Source of the DNA: Chromera velia
Lineage: Eukaryota; Sar; Chromeraceae
DNA length: 12,599 nt
Direction: 5' to 3'
Assembly (NCBI GenBank): GCA_018398765.1
Contig: JAHBMJ010003164.1
Location: 1-12,599 of the forward strand
How positions within the stretch are numbered: position 1 is the stretch's first letter; each line of letters starts with the position of its first letter. Below are positions 1-9,691 of this stretch, in pieces. The notes beneath the pieces were generated by a model. That model was given only the letters and a program-made list of their open reading frames with translations, was not told the origin of the DNA and ran no database searches. Made by a program: the position numbers and the translations under genes.

Positions 1-183
1 CACCCACCCACCCACCCACTCACTCACTCACTGACTCACGTACTCGCTCACGAAGTCGCTGACTTATTCACTCATCAACCCACTCACTGAACCACTCACT
101 CTCGCATCTACTCACTTACTCTGCAGATTAATCACTCACCTACTCATTCACTGTCTCACCCATTCACTCGCCGACTCGCTCAC
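1..183. repeat. Degenerate CTCA/CCCA simple repeat
   Basis: The plus strand is an imperfect array of CACC and ACTC tetramers, interspersed with CTGA, ACTT and CGCT variants. The minus strand therefore reads GTGAGTGAG over and over. It lies directly downstream of the minus-strand gene, as its 3' flank or part of a terminal intron. No coding potential was seen. Confidence 0.85.
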
Positions 184-1788
184 TCACGCACTCTCCATCC
201 TTTCGTGCCTGTCTCCATCCATCTCTCCCATCCCCCCCCCCATGCAGGCAGATAACTGACTGACCTTCTGAGAAGGACTGCCCCTTCCCTTCTCGACGTC
301 CACAGAACCCAATTCAGAGAACCCCATCCCCCCCTTCGACCGGAAGGAATTCGGATCTCTCAGGACAGAGATCTTGATCGGCCCATAAAAGTTACCATTT
401 CCATTTGCCCTCCCTGTCCCATCTCCGTCTCCTCGTTCGCTCATCGCCTGTGCGCGTGCCTGCTCACTCTTCGACACACTCAGCCGCTTCGACCGTCCAA
501 TCACCAGCTGACGGATTCGGCTCTCTTCCCCCCTCTCTGCCGAGCTATCACTACACCAGACGAACGAAAAATGAACCGCCCCAACGACCCATGCCATGGT
601 GGCAATACAGTTGATCATGATCCACGCATTTCCTAGAGGCGAAAGGAAAATCCAGACCCACGCCAAGGAGGTCAGAGGAAGCCACCCAAACACAAGAGGC
701 ATCCTCCATGGAACTAGAGACAACTCTCCTTTGTAGTCAGGGAAGAACAGTTTCTTTCGAATCACAGCTAGAGGCCAGGATCCAACCAAAATACAAGTCA
801 ACCCCAGCAAACCCACCCAGGGATTTAGTAAACCGAAAGTCTGGAGATACGAGACCACCAGAAGCTTCAGCGTATGAAGTTCTCGGCTCCCGTACAGACT
901 TTTGGGGTTTGTCTTCACGAGGACAACAGACAGGACCACGTTCTTTCTCAACATCTCCCCCCACTTCCCCTCGGCCCTCGAGATCTTTTCAAAAAAGTCC
1001 GAAATGAACTTCAGTCCTTGTGAAGTCAGGAAGGACAGCCACAGGAAGGCAAATCCCTCCGCAGCCACTGCTGTGAGAACGTCCCTGTAAGGCAATCCCC
1101 CCCTTTCAAGGTATCCTATCAACAGCTGGAAGGGGGTCATTGAGATTGCACACAGCGTGTTCACCACCACAAGGACGATATGCACATCAAACATCAGTCC
1201 CTCTTTCACGATCGTGCTGGGCTCCTTCTCGACTCTCTCGGAGAAGGCTTTGACTAACAGGATCATCACCGTGTTGAAAATGAAAATCAGAAAGCAGAAC
1301 GCGACGCGTTGGACTTGGAACACATAGGTCGCGTTGAGGAAGAATTCAACGACCACTGTCAGCAGAAGAACGACGGTGCCGCCACTCCAAACAAGAGCAG
1401 GGCCGAGCACGGGACGATGCTCAGGCCTGTCGCTTCTGAAGGGCAGTTGCTCTCTACAAATCCAAGGGGGGCGGTTGAGAAACAGAAACACAGCAACGCA
1501 CAGCGGGCTTGCGATGTTGATAAAATGGTACACCGCCATCATCCCAAAGATAATGGGGTTCGTGAGATCCAACATGGTGATGTTACTGATGACTGTCATG
1601 GGTTTCAGAGTGGTCATGCCGTAAGGAATCACCAGAGCAAAAAGTCCGAACACGACGGGTATGGCCCCTGTGCATGCCATGGCCAGCGAAAACGTTTTGG
1701 TGAATTTCGTGCAGATCTGCGCGATGATGTCGTAGTCCACATCAGGGTTCAGCGAGTCCTCTCCCGACCCGGCGGAGGAGGACCTCAT
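184..1788 (-). CDS. Unrecognised multi-pass membrane protein, about nine membrane segments
   Basis: I do not recognise this family. The frame encodes 534 residues. The start is the first Met after an in-frame TGA four codons upstream. Residues 1-30 are hydrophilic with no obvious signal peptide. Hydrophobic segments lie near residues 34-57, 79-105, 130-156, 161-182, 201-227, 238-262, 308-344 (long, possibly two), 363-383 and 388-411. A basic segment follows the sixth (about 263-305). The tail from about 412 is hydrophilic, rich in Ser, Arg and Gly, and probably cytosolic. The last 26 residues are low-complexity (Met/Gly-rich) and may not be real. At 264/265 the minus strand reads CAGAAG then GTCAGT, a plausible phase-0 splice donor after residue 508, which would put the true C-terminus outside the window. 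An intact 1.5-kb hydrophobic frame argues for a real gene. It is divergent from the symporter gene. Function could be transport or sensing; neither is shown. Confidence 0.75.
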   Translation of the reverse strand: MRSSSAGSGEDSLNPDVDYDIIAQICTKFTKTFSLAMACTGAIPVVFGLFALVIPYGMTTLKPMTVISNITMLDLTNPIIFGMMAVYHFINIASPLCVAVFLFLNRPPWICREQLPFRSDRPEHRPVLGPALVWSGGTVVLLLTVVVEFFLNATYVFQVQRVAFCFLIFIFNTVMILLVKAFSERVEKEPSTIVKEGLMFDVHIVLVVVNTLCAISMTPFQLLIGYLERGGLPYRDVLTAVAAEGFAFLWLSFLTSQGLKFISDFFEKISRAEGKWGEMLRKNVVLSVVLVKTNPKSLYGSRELHTLKLLVVSYLQTFGLLNPWVGLLGLTCILVGSWPLAVIRKKLFFPDYKGELSLVPWRMPLVFGWLPLTSLAWVWIFLSPLGNAWIMINCIATMAWVVGAVHFSFVWCSDSSAERGEESRIRQLVIGRSKRLSVSKSEQARAQAMSERGDGDGTGRANGNGNFYGPIKISVLRDPNSFRSKGGMGFSELGSVDVEKGRGSPSQKVSQLSACMGGGMGEMDGDRHERMESA

Positions 1789-2099
1789 TGTTCGATCTCA
1801 CGGAGGATTCCTTCTGACAACCACTGAACTTCCTTGAGCATATATATGTAAAGGACGAACGTACATGGACCGTGTGTGCTTCTTGTGTTTTTTCATGCCA
1901 GCATTCTGGGTTCGTTGCATCGACGCTTCAGAGCAAGTGGTGAACTTCTCTGCTTCAGAAGTTAGCTTGCAGTTCGATCCGTCGTCTGTGCATAAGCTCT
2001 CATGCACCGAGCGCTATGAAGGTCAGACAGTCTGCATCAGCGGATATATATTCATTAAACGCTGCATGCTCGCGCGGGACATCTCGGGTCCGACCGTGC

Positions 2100-2128
2100 G
2101 CATGCATGGCCCGCGCGGCCATGCATGC
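2100..2128. promoter_or_regulatory. 12-bp inverted repeat containing TGCATGC elements
   Basis: Arms at 2100-2111 and 2117-2128 are perfect reverse complements (GCATGCATGGCC and GGCCATGCATGC) around the 5-nt spacer CGCGC. Two overlapping TGCATGCA octamers lie at 2122-2129 and 2126-2133. TGCATGCA is the known target of some apicomplexan AP2 (ApiAP2) factors, so in an alveolate this is a plausible operator. The regulatory role is inference. Confidence 0.45.
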
Positions 2129-2208
2129 ATGCAAGCGCGAGCCGAGCCAACCCCGGCCCCGCCAGCACGCGCGCGGCGCGCCGATCTTGAATTTCAATTT
2201 CATGCAGG

Positions 2209-2244
2209 ATCGATCGAGAGATCGATGCATGGGTTTACATCGAT
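2209..2244. promoter_or_regulatory. Cluster of three ATCGAT palindromes
   Basis: ATCGAT occurs at 2209-2214, 2221-2226 and 2239-2244, with a TGCATG overlapping the second copy. Three palindromic hexamers in 36 bp, about 200 bp above the symporter start, could be a binding-site cluster. No factor is identified. Confidence 0.3.
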
Positions 2245-2443
2245 CTGCGTGCTCTTGTGTTTGTGGTGGTATAGACGGCCAAGAGGGCGTGGGAGTTACC
2301 AGGGAAAGGGCACAAGAAAAGTCACTGAATGTCGTGGGCTGCAGTCAATCGGTCCATCAGGCTTTCTGGCTGACAGCAACAGCAAGTCGTTCAAAGGCAA
2401 CTAACCCATCTTCTTGAGAGAAGTACGTCTCTGAAACAATCTG

Positions 2444-5132
2444 ATGGCAAAGGAGGCGAAAGAAGACCAGGGGGTGCAACCAGAGGGCACTCCCTCCCCC
2501 CTCCCCCCTCCCACATGCGTGAATCGTGTAGTTTCGATTTTGAAGTTTTGGACCTGGCCTCTGTGGGTACAGGCACTTGTGGGCATCCTGGTGGGTATCC
2601 TGATAGGCTTCATCAGCGGCTTTGTGTTTCGAGAAGACTTCTCACTCGACCGCTGGGACATGCAGGTGAGCTAGTGAGTGGCGTTCGAGGGTTGGGAGCT
2701 AGTGTGGCTGGAAGGGGAGCAATGAGGTTGTTGAATGGAGAAACAAATAGAGACATGCATCCTTGTCTCGTCTCTTGCTGATCTGCATGCGTGTATATAC
2801 GTTTGTGACTGCCTTTGGAAGTCTCCTTGTTGTGAGGCGATTGCGACTGCTCGAAAACATATATCTCTCTCTGACTTTCTTGCTGAGGTTTCCGCTCCTT
2901 TTCTCTCTGCTTCTCTTGGCTCTCTTCCGATTGCCCTCTGCCTCTCTGTCTGTCCGCTTTGTCGTTGGTTCTCTATCTTTTTTTTGTATATTGTGTAAGT
3001 GGACAGAAAGGGGGACAAGACATGCAGAGACAAACTGACTGTTTTCCTGTCTGTCCAGACTTTCTTTTTGCCCGAAAGAACAAAGAAGAAGGAGAAGAAC
3101 GTCATTCAGTCTGTGTGTCTTTTGTTGGGCCCCTTGCCCGTGCCCGACGGTCTCAAGGCCTTTCTCGACAATTTTTGTTGTCTTTCTGTCCCTGCAGAAT
3201 GTCCTTACCCTTCTGTCTTGGGCCTGTGCCGATCGTTTTTTCTGAAGTCTTCTTCATTGATGCCTGACTGCTCGTTTTGAGTACGTATGTGTCAGTCAAA
3301 GACTTGACTTCACCGTTCATTTTCTGCTCTGCTTCCCATTGTTTGTTCTCTGTGGCGCAGATTTTGGACGTGCTCGGCGATCTGTTTCTCAACGGGTTGA
3401 AGATGACGGTGGTGCCTCTGATCTTTGCGAGTCTGGTGGTCTCGACGTCCAAAATGGGGGGAGAGAGGGGGTGCGGGAAACTGGCTCTGAAGACCGTCGG
3501 CTACTATCTGATGTCCAGCCTCGTTGCGGGTGCCGTGGGCCTCTTTTTCGTGAACATTCTGCAACCGGGTAGCGGTTCGATGCTTGGGACGGATGGAAGG
3601 AAGAAGGAGGGAACAGAGACGAATGGGGAGGAGGAGAAGAGTATCAGAGAACAGTTGACGATTATTGGCAGTTTGATTCCCCCCAACGTAATCCAGGCAG
3701 CCGCCTCCGACAACCTCCTTGGAATCATTGTCTTTGCCGTTCTCTTTGGTATTGTTTTGGGGAAACTCGTCGATCCTGAACAGAAAAGAACGGTTCTTGT
3801 TTTTTTCGAGGCCGTCTACGAAGTCATGCTCAAGATCGTTTCCATCGTCCTTGCTGCTCTGCCTCTGGGTGTGATTTGCCTGATTGCGCCCACAATGGCT
3901 GATGCCTTCGCACAAGAGGGGGCAGAACAGAGATTCAAAGAGATTGGGATGTTCGTTCTCACTGTTCTTGGCGGGTTGTTCACCTTCTCTTTACTTCTCT
4001 TCTCTCTGATCCTCTTTGCGGGCCGCAATCCTGTGAGGCATCTGATCGCAGTGCTACCCGCACTTCTAACCGCAGCCTCGACCTCTTCCTCCTCGGGCAC
4101 GCTCCCCTTGACGATGAAGAACGTGAGGGAGAGGGCGGGGGTGTCCGAGAGAGTGACCAGCTTCGTTCTGCCCCTCGGGGCCACAGCCAACATGGACGGC
4201 ACCGCCCTCTACGAATGCGTGGTCGTCGTCTTCCTGGCCCAAGTTTTCGGCATCCCCCTAGGGATCACTGAGCAGGTCGGCCGGCCACTTTCATTTCCTC
4301 TTCTTCTGGCTGGACAGAGCATTTTTCCCTTTTGCGTCGCCCCGAGGACATATCTGGACGTCACCGATTTGGAAGGCAGCGACAATTTCGTTTTGCATGA
4401 GCACTTCTTTGATGCCTGCTTGTTTCTGCCTCTCATTACTGACCACTGCAGAGAAGGAGGAAAGGAAGGAGGGAAGGAAGGGAAAGAAAGGTGACAAGGA
4501 ATTTGTTCGACAGATGGATGGGGAGATGGAAACGTACAAGACCGCTTTAAGTTTTGGATACTCATTGATGGACAGGCCCAGGCTTAGCACACAAGTATTA
4601 AGTGGGGAGATGTTGGTGTGCTACTGTGTGCAGATGTCATTTTCTGCTCTTTCTGCATGCGCCTGTCTGTCTGATTGTTCTTTTCTTAAGTCTTTCTCCC
4701 CCCCCAATGGCATGCATGCATGCATGCATGCAGGTCCTCGCACTGATTCTCGCTCTGGTGACCTCGGTCGGGGTTGCGGGCGTTCCTGCTGCGTCTCTGG
4801 TGGCCATTGTGATCGTTCTCCAGGCCGTGAACTCGCGACTGAAGTCCCTGGGCCTCCCCGAGATTCCGGAGAACTCCATCTCCCTGATCATGCTGGTCGA
4901 CCGCCCCCTGGATATGCTCCGCACAGCCGTGAATGTGTGGGGGGATACTGTGGCTGCAGTGCTGCTCGCTCGCACGGAGGGAGAGACCGCAGTGCTGTCT
5001 GTGCGTCCTGCGCAGATGGAGGAAATTGTTAAAAAAAAAGACGCCGAGGCGAAGGACGGGGGGGGGATGGGGGATTTGGAGGGTGGCGCCGTCACGGTGG
5101 CGGATGGCGGTCTGTCACCTCAGGAGGAGTAG
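2444..5132 (+). CDS. Sodium:dicarboxylate (glutamate/aspartate) symporter, three exons
   Basis: Joining 2444-2665, 3361-4275 and 4734-5132 gives 511 residues, with both introns in phase 0. The start is fixed by an in-frame TGA at 2432-2434 just above the ATG. This is a member of the DAACS/SLC1 family: secondary transporters that move acidic amino acids across a membrane with Na+. Visible landmarks are TM1 near residues 41-61; the HP1 serine tip [10 protein letters not shown] at 316-325; the TM7 sodium-site motif NMDGT at 351-355; the HP2 tip SVGVAGVP at 390-397; and a TM8 pattern D439, R442, N446, D450 (LDMLRT...NVWGD). The TM8 arginine reads the substrate side-chain carboxylate in EAATs and GltPh, predicting Glu/Asp over neutral substrates. 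Glu359, in ALYEC after NMDGT, matches the EAAT proton-carrying position, which is Gln in GltPh. The long TM4 loop of animal EAATs is absent; an acidic/basic linker of about 25 residues sits near 150-175. About eight extra residues (NSRLKSLG) precede TM8. The C-terminal tail is Gly/Asp/Glu-rich. Confidence 0.93.
2666..3360 (+). other. Intron 1 of the symporter gene
   Basis: The donor is CAG|GTGAGC at 2665/2666 and the acceptor GTGGCGCAG| at 3360, giving 695 nt in phase 0. Splicing joins WDMQ directly to ILDVLGDLF, which matches the family spacing between TM1 and the GDLF segment, so no extra exon is needed. The intron is pyrimidine-rich (CT runs at 2865-2965), with stops in all frames used by the flanking exons. 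Confidence 0.85.
4276..4733 (+). other. Intron 2 of the symporter gene
   Basis: The donor is CAG|GTCGGC at 4275/4276 and the acceptor GCATGCAG| at 4733, giving 458 nt in phase 0. It interrupts the protein between the end of TM7 (GIPLGITEQ) and the start of HP2 (VLALILALV). A purine-rich GGAAGGAAGG stretch lies at 4452-4490. The acceptor is preceded by a (TGCA)n microsatellite instead of a clean pyrimidine tract; a short C-rich tract lies just above it at 4695-4705. Confidence 0.85.
4709..4732. repeat. (TGCA)n microsatellite at the intron 2 splice acceptor
   Basis: About five ATGC units run straight into the acceptor CAG. The repeat unit contains the TGCATGCA octamer seen in the upstream intergenic region. 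It holds no AG before the final CAG, so the acceptor choice is unambiguous. Confidence 0.8.
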
Positions 5133-5345
5133 TCGATCGTCCTCCTCGAGGGCGGAGGCGAGAGGGGGGAGCTGTAGAGCAGAAGCAGAGGAAAGGCTTG
5201 GGAGACGGGGTGTGTGCAGGGAGGGGTTGCAGCAGATTGGGACAGAACCCGTGCATGCCCCTCAGGCTTCGAGTGAAAGAAAGGATTCGAGGAGGTCCTC
5301 CTTCAATGAGACGACATGTTACCCTCCGCAGGTGATTGGGAGGGG

Positions 5346-5366
5346 NNNNGGGGGGGGGGGGGGGGG
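5346..5366. other. Assembly gap (4 N) in a poly-G run
   Basis: Four N at 5346-5349 are followed by a run of G to 5366. This is a sequencing or assembly weakness at a homopolymer. Length and content here are unreliable. Confidence 0.95.
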
Positions 5367-5417
5367 AGCAGAGTCTGAAGGGCAAGAGGGACGGGTCAGA
5401 AATCGGCAGGAGCGAGT

Positions 5418-5467
5418 TTGTCTATCTGTCTGTTTGTCTGTCTATCTGTCTGGCTGGCTGGCTGTCT
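5418..5467. repeat. TCTG/TCTA/GGCT tetranucleotide microsatellite
   Basis: The tract reads tetramers of the type TCTA, TCTG, TTTG and GGCT in register for about 50 bp. The related CTGTCTG words also build the 42-bp array in the retroelement, but the two are not otherwise alike. Confidence 0.8.
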
Positions 5468-6419
5468 CTGACTAGGAAAGATCTGCCGTCAGGAGAAACA
5501 ACAGACAATCAGTTTGCATGGCAGGTTGTGCATGGGTAAATCGGATTTTTAACTTTGCCTGACAATGAATCGTGAGAGAATTCGGACCGTTGTTCGGAAG
5601 TTTGCGTGCCAGCGAAGAGTGGTTGCAGGCTGCTTCCGAAGCGCTGACGAAGAGAAATGAAGAGGTAGCTGGAAAAGCCGTTTTGGGTTTGTCCGTTGTT
5701 CCCCCGCTCAATGTTTTGTCGGTCATCTGCGTGTCCATCTCTCGCCGGAATTGGACTGACCGATTGATTCATTGAATGATTATTGTCTGGATCTCCATGT
5801 CTCCTCCTCTTGCGGTCGCCAAGGCGATTTGAAGTGACACTGGACGTCAGTGGGTGTGCGGGGTGTGTGGTAGCGGCGACTTTGGAAATCAGAATTGGGG
5901 CGCAGGCGATGAAGCCCCACCTCTCTTTTCTGGATCTTTCTGTCGTCTCTGCCTCCACCTTATTTCTTCCCTTCCATCTCTCCCTTCTTCGTGAAGAATG
6001 CCTCTATTTTTATGTTTGTTTTCGTGTTGCATTCCTGTCCGTCTCTCATTGTTGTTCTTCGGTCTGAGTTCAGATGAGTTGCGTGCTTTTTGTTTTTTTC
6101 TGTCTCGTGTCTCGAGAGAGTGACAGGGAAAAGGAGCTGCGTTTCGTTTTCTCTGTCTTTTCCTACCTGTCCCTCTTCACGCGATCTGCACTGATGTTTT
6201 TATTCTCTCTGTGCCATCATTCTCTCTCGCTTTACAAAAGGAGACCCCCTGAGCTGGTCAAAAGGACCGGCTTCAGTGATATCCGGCGGCAGCAGAGATG
6301 CAACGAGAAAGGTATCACTACTATTTTTAATTTGTGTGTTTTTTAGGAGTAAGTGCGCAATGTTCGTCTTCCAAACCCGTATCCAACCCACTTATTATCA
6401 CAATTCATATCTTTCTAAA

Positions 6420-6655
6420 TGTTTTTTCTGGTGTTTTGGGTTATGGGAGTCGGTGGAGTTGGTTGGTGTATGGTTGTTTAGGCCTGTTGGGCCTGTTGGG
6501 TGCCTGTGGATGGAGGTTGTTTTCTTTCCTCGTTAGGGTGGTGTGTGTGTGTGTGTGTGTGTGTTCATTCTTCTTTGGGTGTGGGGGGGTGGCGTTTTGT
6601 GGTTTGTGGTTGGGTTTTTTGGTTGATTGGGGTTCGTTTTGGGGTGGTGGGATGG
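6420..6655. repeat. GT-rich strand-skewed tract with (GT)n
   Basis: The plus strand is almost only G and T for about 235 bp, including a pure GT run at 6541-6564, a doubled GGCCTGTTGG at 6481-6500, and several GGG or GGGG groups near 6580-6650. Apparent frames here on either strand are composition artefacts. Confidence 0.7.
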
Positions 6656-6895
6656 CATGAGATGGGATATGGGCCAAAACACAAGATCGTCGCTGCAGGC
6701 GAAATCCCCCCTGCCCTCTGTTTTGAGTGGTTTAGACAAACGGTGAGGGAGGTCTGGCTTTCTGGGTGGGAAATTCACGCATGCACAAAAGAAGCATACA
6801 CACGCTGTTTGACAGAAGATAGAGAGCTAGAGAATGCGGGTTGGGTGCTGAGGCTGAGAGAGAAAGAACGCACAGAGACACTTTCTTTTTTCTAG

Positions 6896-7640
6896 TCTTT
6901 TTTTTAGTCCGGGTTGTTTTTCATTGACCTATTTTGACTACATTGATCTTATCGTGGCTCTTCGATGCTTATGCTGGGTAATACACATACAATCATTCCT
7001 CTATTGTCTCTCTGCCATAAGACTTTGCGAGATGGTTTCATGCTGAAAGCAAAAATTGCGAAAAATTATTTAGATCAGGAAAAAATGATGCCGCATTTGT
7101 TTTTTTATACTTTTTTATCTGACAATTGTAAACGGTTTGCGGCACAGACTAGACCTGTGGGGGCCGGCGGGTAAGATCGGATCTAGGGTCTGATACGTCT
7201 AGGTGCTTTGAAAAACGCTGCTTTCCCTTGAAGCCAACTCCACGTCGATCGGACATTTGGGGTCTTCTAGGAGGCCGGGCATTAGGGCGGGAGGCGAATT
7301 AATCTTCTGAACATGCATTCTAATCCTATATAATCGTAATAACTTGATCTATTATAGACTGATGCTATATAGGCTAGTATATACTATATAGGACTGGTGT
7401 ACATACTACATAAACACATGCTAAAAAAAAAAAGAGCTGGTTGACATATGTATGGTCATTAAAAGTACATGGCCACTTCTTCAATATATTTACAAAATCT
7501 ATGATATTTAGATGTAAATCTGACAATAGATGGACATAACGCTACACTAGACATAGTGGGAAGTAAGGCCTATAACGCAAAACTTATCATGCAATCAATT
7601 AATCAAAGTAAATCAATCAATTAATAGAAAAAACTAACTT
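6896..7640. other. AT-rich non-coding stretch, left flank of the retroelement
   Basis: The composition changes to AT-rich, with CTATATA words around 7325-7400 and a 12-bp direct repeat CAATCAATTAAT at 7592-7603 and 7614-7625. No gene was seen. It resembles 10746-11100 on the other side of the retroelement, so the two may once have been contiguous. Confidence 0.55.
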
Positions 7641-7812
7641 TTTGGGGGGGGGGGCATTGACTTAAAGTTTGTTCCTAGCATCTAGCCTATGCGTCTTTCA
7701 TCTCTTCCTTCTGTCCTGGTTACTGCTCTCGCTGCTAGCTCTCTCTCTCATGCAACCTCATACTTAACGCTCCTCCGTCCGAATGCCTTCTTCGGCATTT
7801 ACTAAGTACTTC

Positions 7813-9471
7813 CTATCCCTCAGTCATGACCAGCACACTGCTTACTCCTCCTCCCTCCCAGCCCTCCTCCTGCACTCCTCTGGTCCCCCGAATGCACGCG
7901 CTTGCCGCTTTCAGGTGGGCAATCTGTAGTCGGGCTCGGATCCGGCCGCATGTCTTACTTATGTGTTGCCCCCATTTCTCATTCAATCGCTCTGCCACCC
8001 TCTTCAAGAACATCTTAGCCTCCCCCTCCATCGTCCCGTCGACCGCACTCACGAGTGGGGTGAAGTCGCACCCTCTGTCCGCATTTGCCTGCCCATGTTT
8101 CCTCTTCTTTTCTTCTGCTGCTGCTTTAAGGAGTTGAGTCCAGATCACCTTCTTCCTCGAAGCGGTGTATGGGTTTATCACCTTGGTATCGAAAATTGCC
8201 AGCCTCTGTGGAGCATAAGCCCCCCGGACTTGGAAGTCCCCCCTTAGTGCCGGACATCCCTGTACCTCCTCTTCCTCCCTAATGATCGGCTCCTTTGCGT
8301 GAACCGCTCCCGCGGGGTATGCTTCTACTACTAGACTCGCCCATGTGCGGTTGACTTCGTCATGTCGCAGTGTGGGCAGTCCCCCTACTGGGTAGTTAAA
8401 AGCATGTTGTAGACTCCACCTTGCCCCACATCCCTCACATCTGCTCTTCTCCCCCCCTACCCTCCCCTGATATCGGATTGTTATCGCATCCCCGAATTCG
8501 TCTGGGCTGAGATTCATTCCGTGTTCCTTCAGGGGGGTGGCCGTCAGCCATCCTGACTGCTTCTTTTCTTTTGACTGCCTGATTTCCTCACACTGGTCCT
8601 CACTGGCTGCCTGCCCTGACTGGCTACCTAACCTCTCCTACTCCTTCTCTACTGCTTCTTTTACTGCTTCTTTGTGGGCTGCCCTTACCTTCTACCCCCT
8701 CTTCACGTGCTCGTCGGCGTCTATGTCCTCTCCGCGAAAGATGGCCTCTGTGATCGCTTCACTGGCTGTGGCTGAGGTCTTGTAGTCCCTGTCCGCTGTT
8801 TCGGTGGGTTTAGGGATACCTAGGCCTAGCAGTCGGACCGGGAGGGCGGTAACATCTCTCAGCCATACGTCGTGCTAGGTGGGGGGCCCTCCGTTCCGTC
8901 GTCTTTTCATCAGAGCGGGGATGAGGCGGTCTCTGATCGTGCCTTCCAGCTGCCCCATCTGTCCCCCCACCCGTGGCACTATCCGCACTACAAACTTCCA
9001 TTCATGTTATAGGGATTTGGAGTAGGCTGCGTATGCTTCGTGTGGGGCAGATTCTGCTGCTGTTGCGACTCTCTCCACGTTTTTGGCCCGCTCCTTCACC
9101 AGGTCCTTCTCCTGCACCCATTTCTCTCTGTATGCGTCCGGCGTGCCTACGTGCCCCCCTAGGAGATGCGTCCCCTCTACTATTTGCAGGTCGGGGAACT
9201 CTGCAAAAATCTCCTTGGCTTTCTGCATAAATTACGGGAGCACTGCAAGGATCAACTTGTCCACCTCCACTACATACCCTGCCGCGGGCCCCCTCTTGAC
9301 TAACTCGTGCAGCCATGCTCGCAGCTGGCGCACCCAGCTGGTATTGGACGCGTCATCCGCATACCAGAGCTGGTGTCAGTATCTCTGGGGGGGATCGGGC
9401 TCCTGCTGCTGTTATTTTTTCTTCTCCGTTCCGGCTGCCACCCCTGCACTCCATCTATCCGCTGTGAAAAA
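7813..9471 (-). pseudogene. RT motif C to C-terminus with zinc knuckle and PD-(D/E)XK-like domain
   Basis: A single minus-strand frame runs through this piece with six internal stops and no frameshift: TGA 9376-9378, TAA 9232-9234, TAA 9007-9009, TAG 8875-8877, TAG 8692-8694 and TAG 8638-8640; a further TAA lies at 9412-9414. RT motif C is LWYADDA (9343-9369). Downstream are APHEAYAAYSKSL, then ALPVRLLGLGIPKP (near 8810-8855), a typical thumb-side block of this RT family. The last 234 residues (from 8517) are fully open. They contain C27, C30, H38 and H52 (C-x2-C-x7-H-x13-H), then D94, D110 and K112 in GDFQVRG...IFDTKV, which fits a PD-(D/E)XK nuclease core. The conserved FTPLV and CIRGTRG blocks follow. 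The frame ends at TAG 7813-7815. The nuclease assignment is inference from motif spacing; the RT assignment is firm. Confidence 0.85.
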
Positions 9472-9690
9472 CTAGTCGCTTCCGTTTCGGGCCGACGCGA
9501 AGGTGGCTGAAGAGGACGATGCTGTGCGATGCGAATCGCCAAGGGGTGGAGCTGGTGGGCGAGCTGAGAGGAGGTACGAGTGGAGGGAGGAGGGGGAGGA
9601 GGAGGGGGATGAGGAGGAGGACGAGGAGGAAGAGGCATGGAGGGAGGAGGGGAGGATGAAATGGGGGAGGAACTTCAAGCTGAAGATGAT
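9472..9690 (-). pseudogene. Low-complexity Ser/Pro-rich linker of the retroelement
   Basis: On the plus strand this is GGAGGA-type purine-rich DNA. On the minus strand, in the same frame as the downstream YADD motif, it reads a Ser-rich then Pro-rich stretch with runs of up to nine serines. This frame is open from about 9678 to a TAG at 9472-9474. It lies between the array and RT motif C. It differs by one position from the array frame, so a frame change occurs between about 9680 and 9800. Confidence 0.5.
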
Positions 9691-9691
9691 G

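Larger units (their letters stand above)
1789..2443. promoter_or_regulatory. Divergent intergenic region, putative bidirectional promoter
   Basis: This 655-bp stretch separates the start codons of two divergently read genes and has no convincing frame of its own. On the minus side a TATA-like CATATATATG lies at 1839-1848, about 50 bp above the membrane-protein start. Another TATA-like stretch (GGATATATATTC) is near 2042-2053. The middle is GC-rich with CGCG runs (2090-2182) and TGCATGC elements. Which sites are used cannot be read from sequence alone. Confidence 0.55.
5133..6895. other. Gene-free stretch downstream of the symporter
   Basis: This 1.76-kb stretch includes the symporter 3' UTR at its start. 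I see no gene: short frames on both strands are low-complexity or start and stop without recognisable content. It is rich in T and C runs, holds two microsatellites, an N gap and a GT-skewed tract listed separately. Confidence 0.6.

Noticed and set aside
1309-1827. 172-codon plus-strand frame
   Set aside because: It lies antisense to the intact membrane-protein frame, has no recognisable domain and looks like its shadow.
2671-3280. Several frames on both strands inside symporter intron 1
   Set aside because: They lie in pyrimidine-rich intron DNA, and direct splicing from 2665 to 3361 already gives the family spacing.
5509-5958. 149-codon minus-strand frame downstream of the symporter
   Set aside because: There is no domain, hydrophobic pattern or convincing start context; composition gives no support for coding.
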